The notes below the pieces were generated by a model. That model was not told where the DNA came from. It searched no databases and worked only from the letters and a program-made list of their open reading frames with translations. Shown in pieces: positions 44,329-53,039 of a stretch of DNA of 64,000 bases. How positions within the stretch are numbered: the stretch's first letter is position 1; each line of letters opens with the position of its first letter. The stretch is taken from NCBI GenBank assembly GCA_963832725.1, contig CAWHVG010000008.1, positions 93,946 to 157,945 on the forward strand, written 5' to 3'. The stretch comes from JAEZBP01 sp963832725 (GTDB lineage: Bacteria > Myxococcota_A > Polyangia > Polyangiales > Sandaracinaceae). The translations under genes were made by a program, and so were the position numbers.

Positions 44329-45538
44329 TCAGCCTTCGTAGGGCGTCACCGCGGCGTCGAAGACGGCCGGATCGGCGTTGAGCTTGGCCAGCGTCTCCGC
44401 GTTCGGCTCGCCGGCGATCTCGATCCGCGCGCACGCGGCCTCGCCACCGGAGAAGACGATGTTCTGCATCTCCTGCACGTTGTGGCCGGCGTCGCGCAGG
44501 AGATCGAGCACGGTGGCCAGAACGCCGACCCGATCCGCGTGGCGTACCACCAAGAGATGCGTCGCCTCGTTCTCGGAGGCGAGGTTCACGCAGTTCGGGA
44601 TGACCCTGCCGCGCGCGTAGGCGTCGACGATGCGCACGACCTCCTCGCCGACGGCCTCTTCGGCCTCGACGGTGCTCGCGCCGATGTGGTGGGTCCCGTA
44701 CACGCTCGGGTGAACGGCGATCGGATCGTCGAACTCGCCCTTTCCGCCCGCCGGCTCGTTCGCGAACACGTCCAGGCCCGCGCGCAGGCCTTTCTCCTCC
44801 AGCGCGCGCATCAACGCCGGCTGATCCACGATCTCGCCGCGCGACGTGTTCACGAAGTACGCGCCCGGCTTCATCGCGCCGAAGATGCCCTCGCCGATCC
44901 GGCCGCGCGTCTCCGGCGTGAGCGCGAGGTGCACCGTCACCGCGTCGGCGCCTTCGACGGCCTTCTCCGGTGTCTCCGCCCGCTCGACCTCCATCGCCTC
45001 CGCCTGCTCGTCGGTGAGGCTCCGCGACCAGGCGCGGATCCGCATCCCGAGCGCCTGCGCCCGGTGGATGACCTCGCAGCCGATGGTGCCGGTGCCGAGC
45101 ACCGCCAGCGTGCGGCCGTTGAGCCCGCGCGCGCCGCCGAATCCCTTCTTGTCCCAGGTGCGTCGACGCAGCGCGGCGACGTTGTCGGCGATGCGCCGGT
45201 CGAGGTTGATCAGGTGCCCGATGGCGAGCTCGGCGACTGCGGAGGCGTTCTTGCCCGGACAGTTCGCGACGTAGACACCTCGGCCCGAGGCCGCCGCGAG
45301 GTCGATGGTGTTCACGCCCGCGCCGGCGCGAATGACCAGCGAGAGCGAGCGCGCCGCGTCCACGTCGGCCGCAGTGACCCGCGTGCTGCGGACCACCAGC
45401 ACGGCCGGGTCGAGCGACTTCAGACGCTCCGTCAGCGCATCGCCCGAGAGCTCGGGCTGGACCGTGACCTCGGCCCCCAGAATCCTGCAGGTGGCCGGCG
45501 ACGAGAGGGGCGAGCTTGTCAGCGATCAGGACGCGCAT
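44329..45538 (-). CDS. serA: D-3-phosphoglycerate dehydrogenase, frameshifted at 45474-45478
   Basis: ATG 45538 gives MRVLIADKLAPLVAGHLQDS. A run of five G on the coding strand (45474-45478) breaks the frame; removing one gives AEVTVQPELSGDALTERLKS, then AVLVVRSTRVTAADV. Family motifs follow: LSLVIRAGAGVNTIDLAAAS, the NAD site LAVLGTGTIGCEVIHRAQ, YFVNTSRGEIVDQPALMRAL, and the active-site His in YGTHHIGASTVEAEEAV. The C-terminus is an ACT-type domain (RVGVLATVLDLLRDAGHNVQ). The restored length is about 402 residues. It makes 3-phosphohydroxypyruvate, the first step of serine synthesis. The short form without an intervening domain is common. Confidence 0.9.
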
Positions 45539-45604
45539 GGCGCCGATGATAGCAGCTCGCCCACACCTTCCGGGGACCGGCGCCGGCGCCTATTCTGCCA
45601 CCGA

Positions 45605-46060
45605 ATGATCCTCGACCCGCCCATCCGCGTCGCCTACCGGGTCGCGCACCGCCTGCTGCGCGGCTGGTGGCGCGTGAGGCGGCCGCACACCAGTGGCGCG
45701 CTGGCTGCGATCTGGTTCGAAGGGCGGCTCTTGCTCGTGAAGAGCTCGTACCGAACGCGCTACTCGCTGCCCGGCGGCTATGTGAAGCCGGGCGAGGACC
45801 CGCGCGAGGCCGCCAGCCGCGAGCTCTTCGAAGAGGTCGGGGTCGCCCTCCCACCCGAGGCGCTCGAGCTCGTCTACCACGGCTCCAAGGCGTTCGAGTC
45901 CCGGCGCGACACGCTCGACATCTTCGAGGCCACGCTCGAGCGCGAGCCTCGCATCCGCATCGACCACCGCGAGATCGTGTGGGCGGAGCTGGCCACCCCC
46001 GAGGAAGCGCGGGCGCTTCCGATCGTCCCGCACCTGGCCGAGTACCTCGAGGATCGCTGA
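45605..46060 (+). CDS. Nudix hydrolase
   Basis: This 151-residue protein starts at ATG 45605. The Nudix box spans about residues 58-80: GGYVKPGEDPREAA then SRELFEEVGV, keeping the G-x5-E-x7-RE-x2-EE-x-G pattern. The strand RLLLVKSSYRTRYSLPGG precedes it. A basic N-terminal 30 residues (RVAHRLLRGWWRVRRP) is unusual and may contact a membrane or nucleic acid. The substrate, a nucleoside diphosphate derivative, is unknown. It is divergent from serA with a 66-base gap. Confidence 0.92.
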   Translation: MILDPPIRVAYRVAHRLLRGWWRVRRPHTSGALAAIWFEGRLLLVKSSYRTRYSLPGGYVKPGEDPREAASRELFEEVGVALPPEALELVYHGSKAFESRRDTLDIFEATLEREPRIRIDHREIVWAELATPEEARALPIVPHLAEYLEDR

Positions 46061-46090
46061 CGGGCGGGCGGACTGCTCGGCGCGACCCGA

Positions 46091-47620
46091 TCAGTAGGTG
46101 TACTCGCGGTACACGAAGCTGCCCCGATCGAGGTTGTCGCCGATCGCGACGGCGAGGTCACCGGCGGGCGTGCGCTCGAGGTCGACCGAGAGCCAGCTCG
46201 ACGTCATCGGGAAGGGGACGAAGATCGACTCCGGGCTGGTGGCGGCCAGGGCATAGCCGCCGAGCGGCATGCGGACGAGGAGACCGACCTCGTGGTTCGT
46301 CTCGGTGTGGAGGAAGAGAGCGGGATCGCCGTAACAATCGATGGCCATGTCGATGTCCGAGCGCGAGCCCGTGAGCGAGGTCGGGAACCGAACCAGGTCC
46401 GAGACGCTGTCATCACTCGTACCGAGCCGGCCCGTGGTGAACGTGTAGAGCACTCCATCCTCGGTCATGGCGCCGGCGTTGTTGCCGTACCCAGTCACGG
46501 TGCCGGTCGTGCCCGAGACGTACATCGAGCTCGAGCCCATCGTGTCGAAGCTCCAGTACTTCGATGCGTAGCCGAGAATCGTCGGCGCCGATGAAGAAGC
46601 CGTCGTCGCGCGCGAAGAGCTCGCTCCCGTCGAAGCCGTGATAGCTCAGGATCGTAGGGAGCGCGGACCACACGCCGAGCGACGCGTCGAAGCGCGCGAC
46701 GTACATGCCCATCGTGCCGTCGCCGCTCCGCTGCGTGAGCGAGGCGTAGATGTCGCCTCCGCTCGCACGCGAAAGGCCAATCGCCGCGTCGTATGCGAAG
46801 CCGGGACGGCTCGTGGTGGTGAGCCCCATCGTCGTGAACGTCGTCGCGCCGGGCGCGCGTGTGTGGAGGACCAGGTCGCCGCTGCGCGAGCCGAGAATCG
46901 ACGTGGATGCCGACGTAGACGGTTCCGTCGGGCGCGACCGCGAGAATCGTAGGCGTCGCGCTCACCCGACGAGGTTCCGACGGGCGTGATGGTCGTCGTG
47001 TCGTCGGGCGCGATCTGCGCGAGCCGCACCGACGTGCTGCCGACGACGTAGAGGACGTACACGTTGCCGGCGGCGTCGAAGCCGAGCTCGGGTGCGTGGC
47101 CGTTCTCGGGCAGGGTCACCTCGCGAGCCAGGCTCACCTCGCAGCAACCGCTCGCGCAGGGCGCGTGACCGGCGTCGCAGACGCAGCGCGCGGGGGTGAG
47201 CGTCGTATCGCAGCTCGCCGTGGCCCCGCACTCGCCCGAGCTCGTGCACGTGTCGGGAAGCGGGGGCCCCGCGTCCGGCGTGCCCGCGTCCGGCGTGCCC
47301 GCGTCCGGCGCACCCGCGTCCGGCGTGCTCGCGTCCGGCGTGCCCGCGTCCGGCGTGCTCGCGTCCGGCGCACCCGCGTCCGGCGTGCCCGCGTCCGGCG
47401 CACCCGCGTCCGGCGTGTCGGCGTCGGGCGCACCCGCATCGGTGGTGACCGAGGCGTCCACGCCCTGCGACGAGCCGTCGAAGCCGGCATCCACGGGCGG
47501 GCGCGCATCTCGGGGAACGCTCGCGTCGACGGCGCCATCCGGGAGCCCCGGCGCTCCGTTCGAGCAACCCAGGAGGGCGATGATCGAGAGCGTGACGGTC
47601 CAACGGCGAGCCGAATGCAT
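46091..47620 (-). CDS. Surface lipoprotein with PDAG repeats and propeller-like domain, three frame breaks
   Basis: ATG 47620 (or 47638) leads to a lipoprotein signal (TVTLSIIALLGCSNGA). Next is a low-complexity stretch of about eleven five-residue PDA-type repeats, then a Cys-rich knot (CTSSGECGATASCDT, CVCDAGHAPCASGCCE). A beta-rich domain with repeated strands follows (GFDAAGNVYVLYVVGSTSV, TILAVAPDGTVYVGIH, FDASLGVWSALPTILSY, MTEDGVLYTFTTGRLGT). The frame changes near 46965, 46900 and 46585, each time with clear continuation. It ends GDNLDRGSFVYREYTY. It probably exposes a beta-propeller at the cell surface. Confidence 0.7.
47271..47435 (-). repeat. 15-bp minisatellite inside the lipoprotein gene
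   Basis: About eleven near-identical 15-bp units (CCGGACGCGGGCACG-type on the coding strand) encode PDAGT, PDAGA or PDAST. The unit is a multiple of three, so copy-number changes would keep frame. Confidence 0.85.
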
Positions 47621-47714
47621 GATGCAGCGGAAATGCACTGACGCGAGCCGCGTGTCGAGCCGACGGCGGTCCGGCCGCGATGTCGTCGCCCTCTCGACTC
47701 CGACCGCGTCCGGG

Positions 47715-48548
47715 TCAGCTCAGACAGACCGTGACGCGGCCGGAGAACACGTGGCGCGCCGGGCCGGTCATCCGCACGTTGTCGCCCGGCTCGCCGACCA
47801 CGATGGTGAGCTCGCCACCCGGAAGCCGCACCGCGATCCGCGCGCCCCGCTCCGCGCGGCCGGTCTCCACGGCCGCCACCGCCGCCGCGCAGGCACCGGT
47901 ACCGCAGGCCATGGTCCAGCCGACGCCGCGTTCCCACACCGCCAGGTCGAGCCCATCCTCCGTGCGGTTCGCGAAGCCGACGTTCACCCGCTCCGGAAAG
48001 CGCGGATTCCGCTCGAGCGCGGGACCGAGCGCCTCCCGCTCCGCCGACTCCTCGAAAAGGACGACGTGCGGGTTGCCCATCGACACGGCCGTGGCCCGAA
48101 CCAATCGGCCCGCCACCTCGATGGCCTCGTTCACCCACGGCTGCGGCGACGCCAGCGGCAAATCGGCCGGACGGAGCGAGGGCGCGCGCATCCACACCTC
48201 GACCCGCCCCTCGTCGCCGGAGTCGTGGACTCGCACCCGATGCGGTCCGGCGTCGGTGTCGATCTCGAAGGGCAATCCGTCGGCGCGGCCGGTCCGCGAA
48301 AGGTGCAACGCCACGCAGCGGAGGCCGTTGCCGCACATCTGAGGGGTGCTGCCGTCCGCGTTGCGCACGCGCATGAAGGGCCGGCCGTCCTCCACGCCCG
48401 TCAGCAAGACACCGTCGCCTCCCACGCCTCGGTGCCGGTCGCAGAGGGCCATGACGGAGGCAGGATCGAGCCGATCGCGGGTCTCGGGATCATCCACGAC
48501 CAAGAAGTCGTTGCCGATGCCCTCGTACTTCTCGAACGCCAAGTCCAC
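47715..48548 (-). CDS. dapF: Diaminopimelate epimerase
   Basis: The 277-residue protein starts at GTG 48548 and opens MDLAFEKYEGIGNDFLVVDD. The two catalytic Cys are in TPQMCGNGLRCVALHLS near residue 75 and WTMACGTGACAAAVAAVE near 220, and MGNPHVVLFEE lies near 160. It interconverts LL- and meso-diaminopimelate for lysine and peptidoglycan synthesis. The length is normal and the frame intact. It is divergent from a membrane-anchored acidic protein, with 57 bases between starts. Confidence 0.95.
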   Translation of the reverse strand: MDLAFEKYEGIGNDFLVVDDPETRDRLDPASVMALCDRHRGVGGDGVLLTGVEDGRPFMRVRNADGSTPQMCGNGLRCVALHLSRTGRADGLPFEIDTDAGPHRVRVHDSGDEGRVEVWMRAPSLRPADLPLASPQPWVNEAIEVAGRLVRATAVSMGNPHVVLFEESAEREALGPALERNPRFPERVNVGFANRTEDGLDLAVWERGVGWTMACGTGACAAAVAAVETGRAERGARIAVRLPGGELTIVVGEPGDNVRMTGPARHVFSGRVTVCLS

Positions 48549-48605
48549 GACGGGACCGTGGCGCGGACCGAGAAGGGTGTAAAGTCGCGGGCGAAAGGGA
48601 GGCTG

Positions 48606-49199
48606 ATGGAACCGGTCACGCTCATCGCCGGCTCGCTGGCGGTCGTCTTCGCACTCTTCGCGCTCCTCCAGTGGCGTCGTGCCGCCAATCTCGAAACGCG
48701 GGTGCGCGAGCTCGAGGCGCAGCTCGCGGACGCCCGGCAGGCGGACGAGATCGTCCCTCCGCCGGAGCCGGAAATGGAGGCGCGGGCCGAGCCGGCACCG
48801 GCCGAGCCGGCGGAGGAAGAACCCGCCGAGGCCGAGGACGCCGACGAGGCGGAAGAGGAAGCCGAGCCCGAAGAGCCCGAAGAGCCCGAAGAGCCCGAAG
48901 AGGAGCTCGCCGAGCCCGAGCCGCCGAAGGTGGTCACGCCTCCCAAGCCGGCCGAGCCCGATCCGCTCCGCATCCCGGCGCTCAAGGCGGTCACCGAAGC
49001 CTTCGAGCTCGCCCGCTACCTCGACTTCGACGCCATCGTGAGAAAGCCCAGCACCTACCGCGTGCCGGTCCCCATGACCGCCGCCAACGCGGCGGCCCTC
49101 CGCTATCTCGAGGACGGCATGTTCGCGTGTCTCGAGGAGGTCCACATCGAGGGCAACGAGGCCATCCTCCACATCGACACCTCCAAGGGCCCGCCCTGA
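48606..49199 (+). CDS. Membrane-anchored acidic linker protein with small C-terminal domain
   Basis: The 197-residue protein starts at ATG 48606 with an N-terminal span (LIAGSLAVVFALFALLQW), a short coiled coil (NLETRVRELEAQLADA), a very acidic Glu/Pro/Ala linker of about 65 residues including a repeated EEP unit, and an 85-residue globular end (DPLRIPALKAVTEAFELARY, AALRYLEDGMFACLEEVHIE). The family is unknown. The layout suggests a cytoplasmic domain held away from the membrane. It overlaps or directly abuts the MFS gene. Confidence 0.75.
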   Translation: MEPVTLIAGSLAVVFALFALLQWRRAANLETRVRELEAQLADARQADEIVPPPEPEMEARAEPAPAEPAEEEPAEAEDADEAEEEAEPEEPEEPEEPEEELAEPEPPKVVTPPKPAEPDPLRIPALKAVTEAFELARYLDFDAIVRKPSTYRVPVPMTAANAAALRYLEDGMFACLEEVHIEGNEAILHIDTSKGPP

Positions 49200-50440
49200 C
49201 CTCGGCCGAAGGAGCGCCTCCGGAGCGCCCGCTCCCTGCTCGCCTCGGGCTGCTCGGCGCGCTCTATCTCGTTCAAGGCCTCCCCTTCGGCGTGCAGGCG
49301 ACGGCGCTGCCCGTCCTGCTGCGCCAGCAGGGCACCTCGCTGGCGGCGATCGGTCTCGCGGGCGCGCTGGCCTTGCCGTGGATGCTGAAGATCGTCTTCG
49401 CGCCCTTCGTCGATGCGCGTTGGTCGGCGCGGATCGGACGGCGGAGGAGCTGGATCCTGCCGTTGCAGCTCGGGCTCGCGATCGCCTGCACGGCCGCAGC
49501 GTTCGTCGATCCGAGCCGATCGCTGGTCCCGCTCCTGGCGCTCCTCTTCGTGATGAACCTCTTCGCCGCCACGATGGACGTGGCCGTGGACGGGCTGGCC
49601 ATCGATCTCTTGCGCGCCGACGAGCTCGGGCCGGGCAACGCGGCGCAGGTGGTCGGGTTCAAGCTCGGCATGATCACCACCGGCGGATTGCTGCTGGCGG
49701 CGGTGGGCACCATCGGCTGGCGTGGCCTCTTCGCCAGCGCGGCCGGCATCGTCGCGCTCGTGTTCGTGGTCACGCTGCGCTGGCGCGAGCCGGAAGCGAG
49801 CGAGCAGGCGGCGCCCACGCGGATCGGCGAGGTGGTGCGGGCGCTGGTGAAGACCGCGCGCCGTCCTGGCGCGGGATGGCTCTTCGCGTTCATCGCGACC
49901 TACAAGCTCGGCGAGTCGGCCGCGGACGCCATGTTCAAGCCCTTCCTGGTCGACTCCGGCTTCGACGACGCCCAGATCGGGCTCTGGGTCGGCACCTACG
50001 GCATGATCGCGTCGCTGATCGGCTCGCTGGCCGGTGGCTTCGCAGCGCGGCGCACGTCGGTCCTGAACGCGGTGGCCGGCCTGGCGCTCCTTCGCGCCGC
50101 ACCGATGGCCGGTCAATGCGCTCTCGCGCTCTGGGGAGCGACCGGGAGCGGCGTCATCGCCGTCACCCTCGGCGAGCACTTCGCCGGCGGCGCGGTCACC
50201 ACCGCGATGTTCGCGTTCATGATGAGCCAGGTCGACCGCCGCATCGGCGCCACCCACTACACGGCGCTGGCGACCGTCGAGGTGCTCGGCAAGACGCCGG
50301 CCAGCCTTCTCTCCGGCGTGCTCACCGGCTGGCTCGGCTACGCGGGCGTCTTCGGCACCGCGGCCGGACTCTCGGTCGCGTTCCTCGGGCTCCTCGTCCC
50401 CCTCCGTCGCCTGCCGGCTGCCGGCGCCGCACCTCGCTGA
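49196..50440 (+). CDS. MFS transporter (AmpG-like)
   Basis: A chain of about 414 residues has twelve predicted spans, including LGLLGALYLVQGLPFGVQA, LAGALALPWMLKIVFAPFVD, LVPLLALLFVMNLFAATMDV, GWRGLFASAAGIVALVFVV and GYAGVFGTAAGLSVAFLGLL. The cytoplasmic loop 2-3 motif is DARWSARIGRRRSWILPLQ, and the AVDGLAIDLL segment resembles AmpG, which imports muropeptides, and related siderophore carriers. The start is unclear: no ATG or GTG precedes the first span closely. CTG 49196 is given; GTG 49127 is an alternative. Adjacent dapF makes a cell-wall recycling role attractive but unproven. Confidence 0.8.
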   Translation: MTSAEGAPPERPLPARLGLLGALYLVQGLPFGVQATALPVLLRQQGTSLAAIGLAGALALPWMLKIVFAPFVDARWSARIGRRRSWILPLQLGLAIACTAAAFVDPSRSLVPLLALLFVMNLFAATMDVAVDGLAIDLLRADELGPGNAAQVVGFKLGMITTGGLLLAAVGTIGWRGLFASAAGIVALVFVVTLRWREPEASEQAAPTRIGEVVRALVKTARRPGAGWLFAFIATYKLGESAADAMFKPFLVDSGFDDAQIGLWVGTYGMIASLIGSLAGGFAARRTSVLNAVAGLALLRAAPMAGQCALALWGATGSGVIAVTLGEHFAGGAVTTAMFAFMMSQVDRRIGATHYTALATVEVLGKTPASLLSGVLTGWLGYAGVFGTAAGLSVAFLGLLVPLRRLPAAGAAPR

Positions 50441-50474
50441 TGTCGTCCTCCCACCGAGGCGCGCGACGAGCAGG

Positions 50475-51018
50475 TCAGGCTTCCGCGACCCGGTAGCCCG
50501 TCGGCGACCGGTCATAGAGCGACCGAAAGACCCCCACGTACGCCGCCTCCTCCGTGAACCGCATGGACAGGTAGCCGCTCTTCGGAACCCGGCGTTCGAG
50601 CATGATCGTGGTTCCGCGCCCGACCCGCCCTTCGGTGTCGAAGGGGAAAAGCCGGAGGCGACGGCTGCTCACGTCGACGACGCTCCGCGAGCGAGGGATT
50701 CGCGCCGGTGGACGGGTTCGTCGTGCGCGAGCGCGCCAACGCAGAGGCGATCGTCGTGGCGCGCCCGGACGGGCGCGTGCGGCTCACCCCCGCCGCGGCA
50801 CCCGGTGCTTGCTCTACGGGGGTGAGTGGTTCCGCCCGGATCCATCTGGCCTCCCCGCACCGGCGACGCGCTCGATCGTCCGATAGCCCCATCACGACAC
50901 CCCGTTCTACGCCAGCGCGAAGGCCGGTGCAGAGCCACAGCAAGGCGAGCGCCTCGGCGACCGCTCCAAGCGTCCTCATCCGCGCCGCGATGAGAACGGG
51001 AAGCTGGGGGCCATTCAC
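50475..51018 (-). CDS. Small membrane-associated protein, frameshifted near 50700
   Basis: GTG 51018 overlaps the stop of the 49-residue ORF (GTGA). An N-terminal hydrophobic segment (TLGAVAEALALLWLCTGLRA) is followed by ARRRCGEARWIRAEPLTPV. Around 50700 the frame slips and sense continues in the next frame as SRSVVDVSSRRLRLFPFDTE, then GTTIMLERRVPKSGYLSMRF and EEAAYVGVFRSLYDRSP to the stop at 50475. I do not recognise it. As the last gene of the VI-secretion effector island it could be an immunity or accessory protein. Low to moderate certainty. Confidence 0.45.
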
Positions 51019-51164
51019 GGTCCGCAGATACCGCTGGTGCAGTGCGCTCCGTCCGGGCAGTCGCTGTCCGTGTTGCAGGTTCCCGTGGCGCCGTCGCGGA
51101 CGCACTCATCGACCCGTTCTTCGCCATGACGTCGGGCGAAGGCCTCGACGATGCCAGGCCCCAT
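51015..51164 (-). CDS. 49-residue coupled ORF with Cys-rich end
   Basis: ATG 51164 shares a base with the TGA of the DUF3396 gene (TGATG), and its own TGA overlaps the next GTG. The product begins MGPGIVEAFARRHGEERVDE and ends in a compact Cys motif (GTCNTDSDCPDGAHCTSGIC) like the knots of myxobacterial lipoproteins. It has no signal peptide. It may be a genuine coupled small protein or a displaced C-terminal module of a neighbour. Confidence 0.45.
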   Translation of the reverse strand: MGPGIVEAFARRHGEERVDECVRDGATGTCNTDSDCPDGAHCTSGICGP

Positions 51165-52072
51165 CAGCTGCACAGGCGGTAGAACCACCGTCGAGACTCC
51201 TCGCGGTCGCGAAAACAACCGAGGAAGTCAGGGGGCCGTTCAACGAGAAGAGGGCGGAGTGCGTGTGCCACCTCGGCGTATGCCGACGGGGCTTCGAACC
51301 GGTTCGCATCGCCTACCGTGGGCGCCTCGCCAGCCACGATCAACAGGTTCGCGTCAGTAGCCTCGCTCGCAATGAATGGATCGACCCACGAATGTCGCAG
51401 CGCGCCCCCGACATCGACGCCGCGAACCTTGGCGAGGCTCGACCCCAGGATGGTGATCCAGTTCACGCCTGGCAGCCCCTCCGGTGCGCGCCATGCCATG
51501 CGCTCCGTGTCCTGGATGTCGATGCCGCGATAGCGCTGTGCCCATGCCCATGCCACATCGAACGCGTCGGCGCGGAACCGTTCACCAAGGCGTACGGCGT
51601 ACCCGCCGATACCGGACCACAGCGGGCCGGCCCCCAACGCGGCCCGCGCGATCGGGAGCAAGTACCCCGCGTCGAATTCCTGCGGCAGCGTGATCTCGAT
51701 CACCGCCGCGCGCTCCGCACGAGCGGGATCAATCTCCCGATATCGGAACCCGCACGACGGAGCCTCGACGTCGTCCGTGACGCTGAACTCGAAGAGGTGA
51801 CGCGCCCGGCCATCGGTCCAGCTCGCAAGGAGCATGCGCGCCAGCTCGGTCATGGCCGAGGTGTCGAGCTTTTTCCAGCCGCCAGTACGCGATGTCGAGT
51901 ACCACGAGAGCAACGTGGGGGGCACTACCGCGAGGAACGAGGACAGCACGCGAGCGGCGCCCTCGTGGTGCCACGGCCCGCGCGGGTCGAGGTAGAGGGT
52001 GAGACCGAGCTCGACGCGCGCGATCGTGACGTCGGGATGGTCCGGGTTGACCACGCTGGCGATGGGCGACAT
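51164..52072 (-). CDS. DUF3396 / TsiV-type immunity-like protein
   Basis: The 302-residue protein starts at ATG 52072. It shows the DUF3396 layout: VTIARVELGLTLYLDPRGPW near residue 15, LLSWYSTSRTGGWKKLDTSA near 50, LPIARAALGAGPLWSGIGGY near 135, RYRGIDIQDTERMAWRAPEG near 180 and VNWITILGSSLAKVRG near 205. DUF3396 proteins are described as immunity proteins for type VI effectors (TsiV). It is cytoplasmic by sequence. It sits downstream of the VgrG-PAAR-effector genes, so protection against a co-encoded toxin is likely; which one is not clear. Confidence 0.75.
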   Translation of the reverse strand: MSPIASVVNPDHPDVTIARVELGLTLYLDPRGPWHHEGAARVLSSFLAVVPPTLLSWYSTSRTGGWKKLDTSAMTELARMLLASWTDGRARHLFEFSVTDDVEAPSCGFRYREIDPARAERAAVIEITLPQEFDAGYLLPIARAALGAGPLWSGIGGYAVRLGERFRADAFDVAWAWAQRYRGIDIQDTERMAWRAPEGLPGVNWITILGSSLAKVRGVDVGGALRHSWVDPFIASEATDANLLIVAGEAPTVGDANRFEAPSAYAEVAHALRPLLVERPPDFLGCFRDREESRRWFYRLCS

Positions 52073-52107
52073 GGAGGTCCGACTCCTTAGCTCGGGTCCG
52101 CGATGGG

Positions 52108-53039
52108 CTACGGCTCCCAGAGGGGCGCCTCCGCTTCCCGCTCCTGGAGAAGCACGTCGCGACACGTCACTGTGAACTCCGACCCGTCGCTGGACGAAGC
52201 AAGGCAGTCCTCAGAGAGCGCAAGCAGATCTCCCCGCGTGTCGAGCGCGATGGCGCCGATGTCCGGGGCCACCGGTGCGAGCTCATCGCGTCTGTCGACC
52301 AATCGAAAGAGCCCTCGACGCCCCGCGGCCACCCAGACCGCTCCGCGCCACCGGCCCACGTCATAGAGCGGTGCGTCGAGCTGCAGCCTGAGCGCCCATC
52401 CGTGGCTCGTTCCTTCGAAGAGCTTCCCGTTGTCCGTGGTCAGCCAAACGTCGTCGATATTCCCGACGTACAAGCCCGTCACGGGTCTGGACAGCGGAAG
52501 CCGTATCCGGGCCCAGGTGCTTCCGTCCCACCGCGCAACGAAACCGCCATCGCCGGCGGCATACAAGAGCTCCGGCCCGAGCCCGCGTACAATCGTCGTG
52601 CGACCCGGCGGCGCGGGCATCGCCGTAATCGCGCCGCGGCTGAGATGCCACATCAACGGGCGCCAAGCGTCGCGGCCCCAGACGTACACGTCGTTGTCGT
52701 CGATGCCCCAGATCCCGTGGAGCTCGACCTCCCGACCGAAGTCGACTCGACGCCATCCACCGTACGCTGCCTCCTCGGCCGGACCCCGTGTGTAGAGCGT
52801 CCCGTCGAACGTCACGACATACGTGGCCCCGGTAGGCGAGAACCAGACACCTGTGATGTATCCCTGGAGGCCCAGGTCGAGGTGGATGCTCCGATCAGCC
52901 ACTGGCCGACACGTCTTCCATCGGAGAAACGACCCACGATTCCATGTGGCGCGGAATCGACGACGTGCTCGGCCGCCCGGCGATAGGCGAGAAACGCGCG
53001 AACGACCAACCGAAAACCCAGAGACAGAGTCGAACGCAT
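52108..53039 (-). CDS. Beta-propeller-like protein of the T6SS island, probable frameshift near 52905
   Basis: From about 52900 to the stop at 52108 the frame reads as repeated propeller blades (GVWFSPTGATYVVTFDGTLY, HGIWGIDDNDVYVWGRDAW, PELLYAAGDGGFVARWDGST, VGNIDDVWLTTDNGKLFEGT, GAVWVAAGRRGLFRLVDRRD). At the N-terminus two frames compete. The continuous frame starts at ATG 53067 but is Arg-rich and implausible; another from ATG 53039 (MRSTLSLGFRLVVRAFLAYR, then DSAPHGIVGRFSDGRRVGQW) looks real and would join near 52905. Propeller proteins of this type often follow VI-secretion effectors, and an immunity or binding role is inference. Confidence 0.6.

Noticed and set aside
47196..47500. Possible CRISPR-like array (short regular repeats)
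   Set aside because: Units are 15 bp with no unique spacers and encode PDAG repeats in frame.
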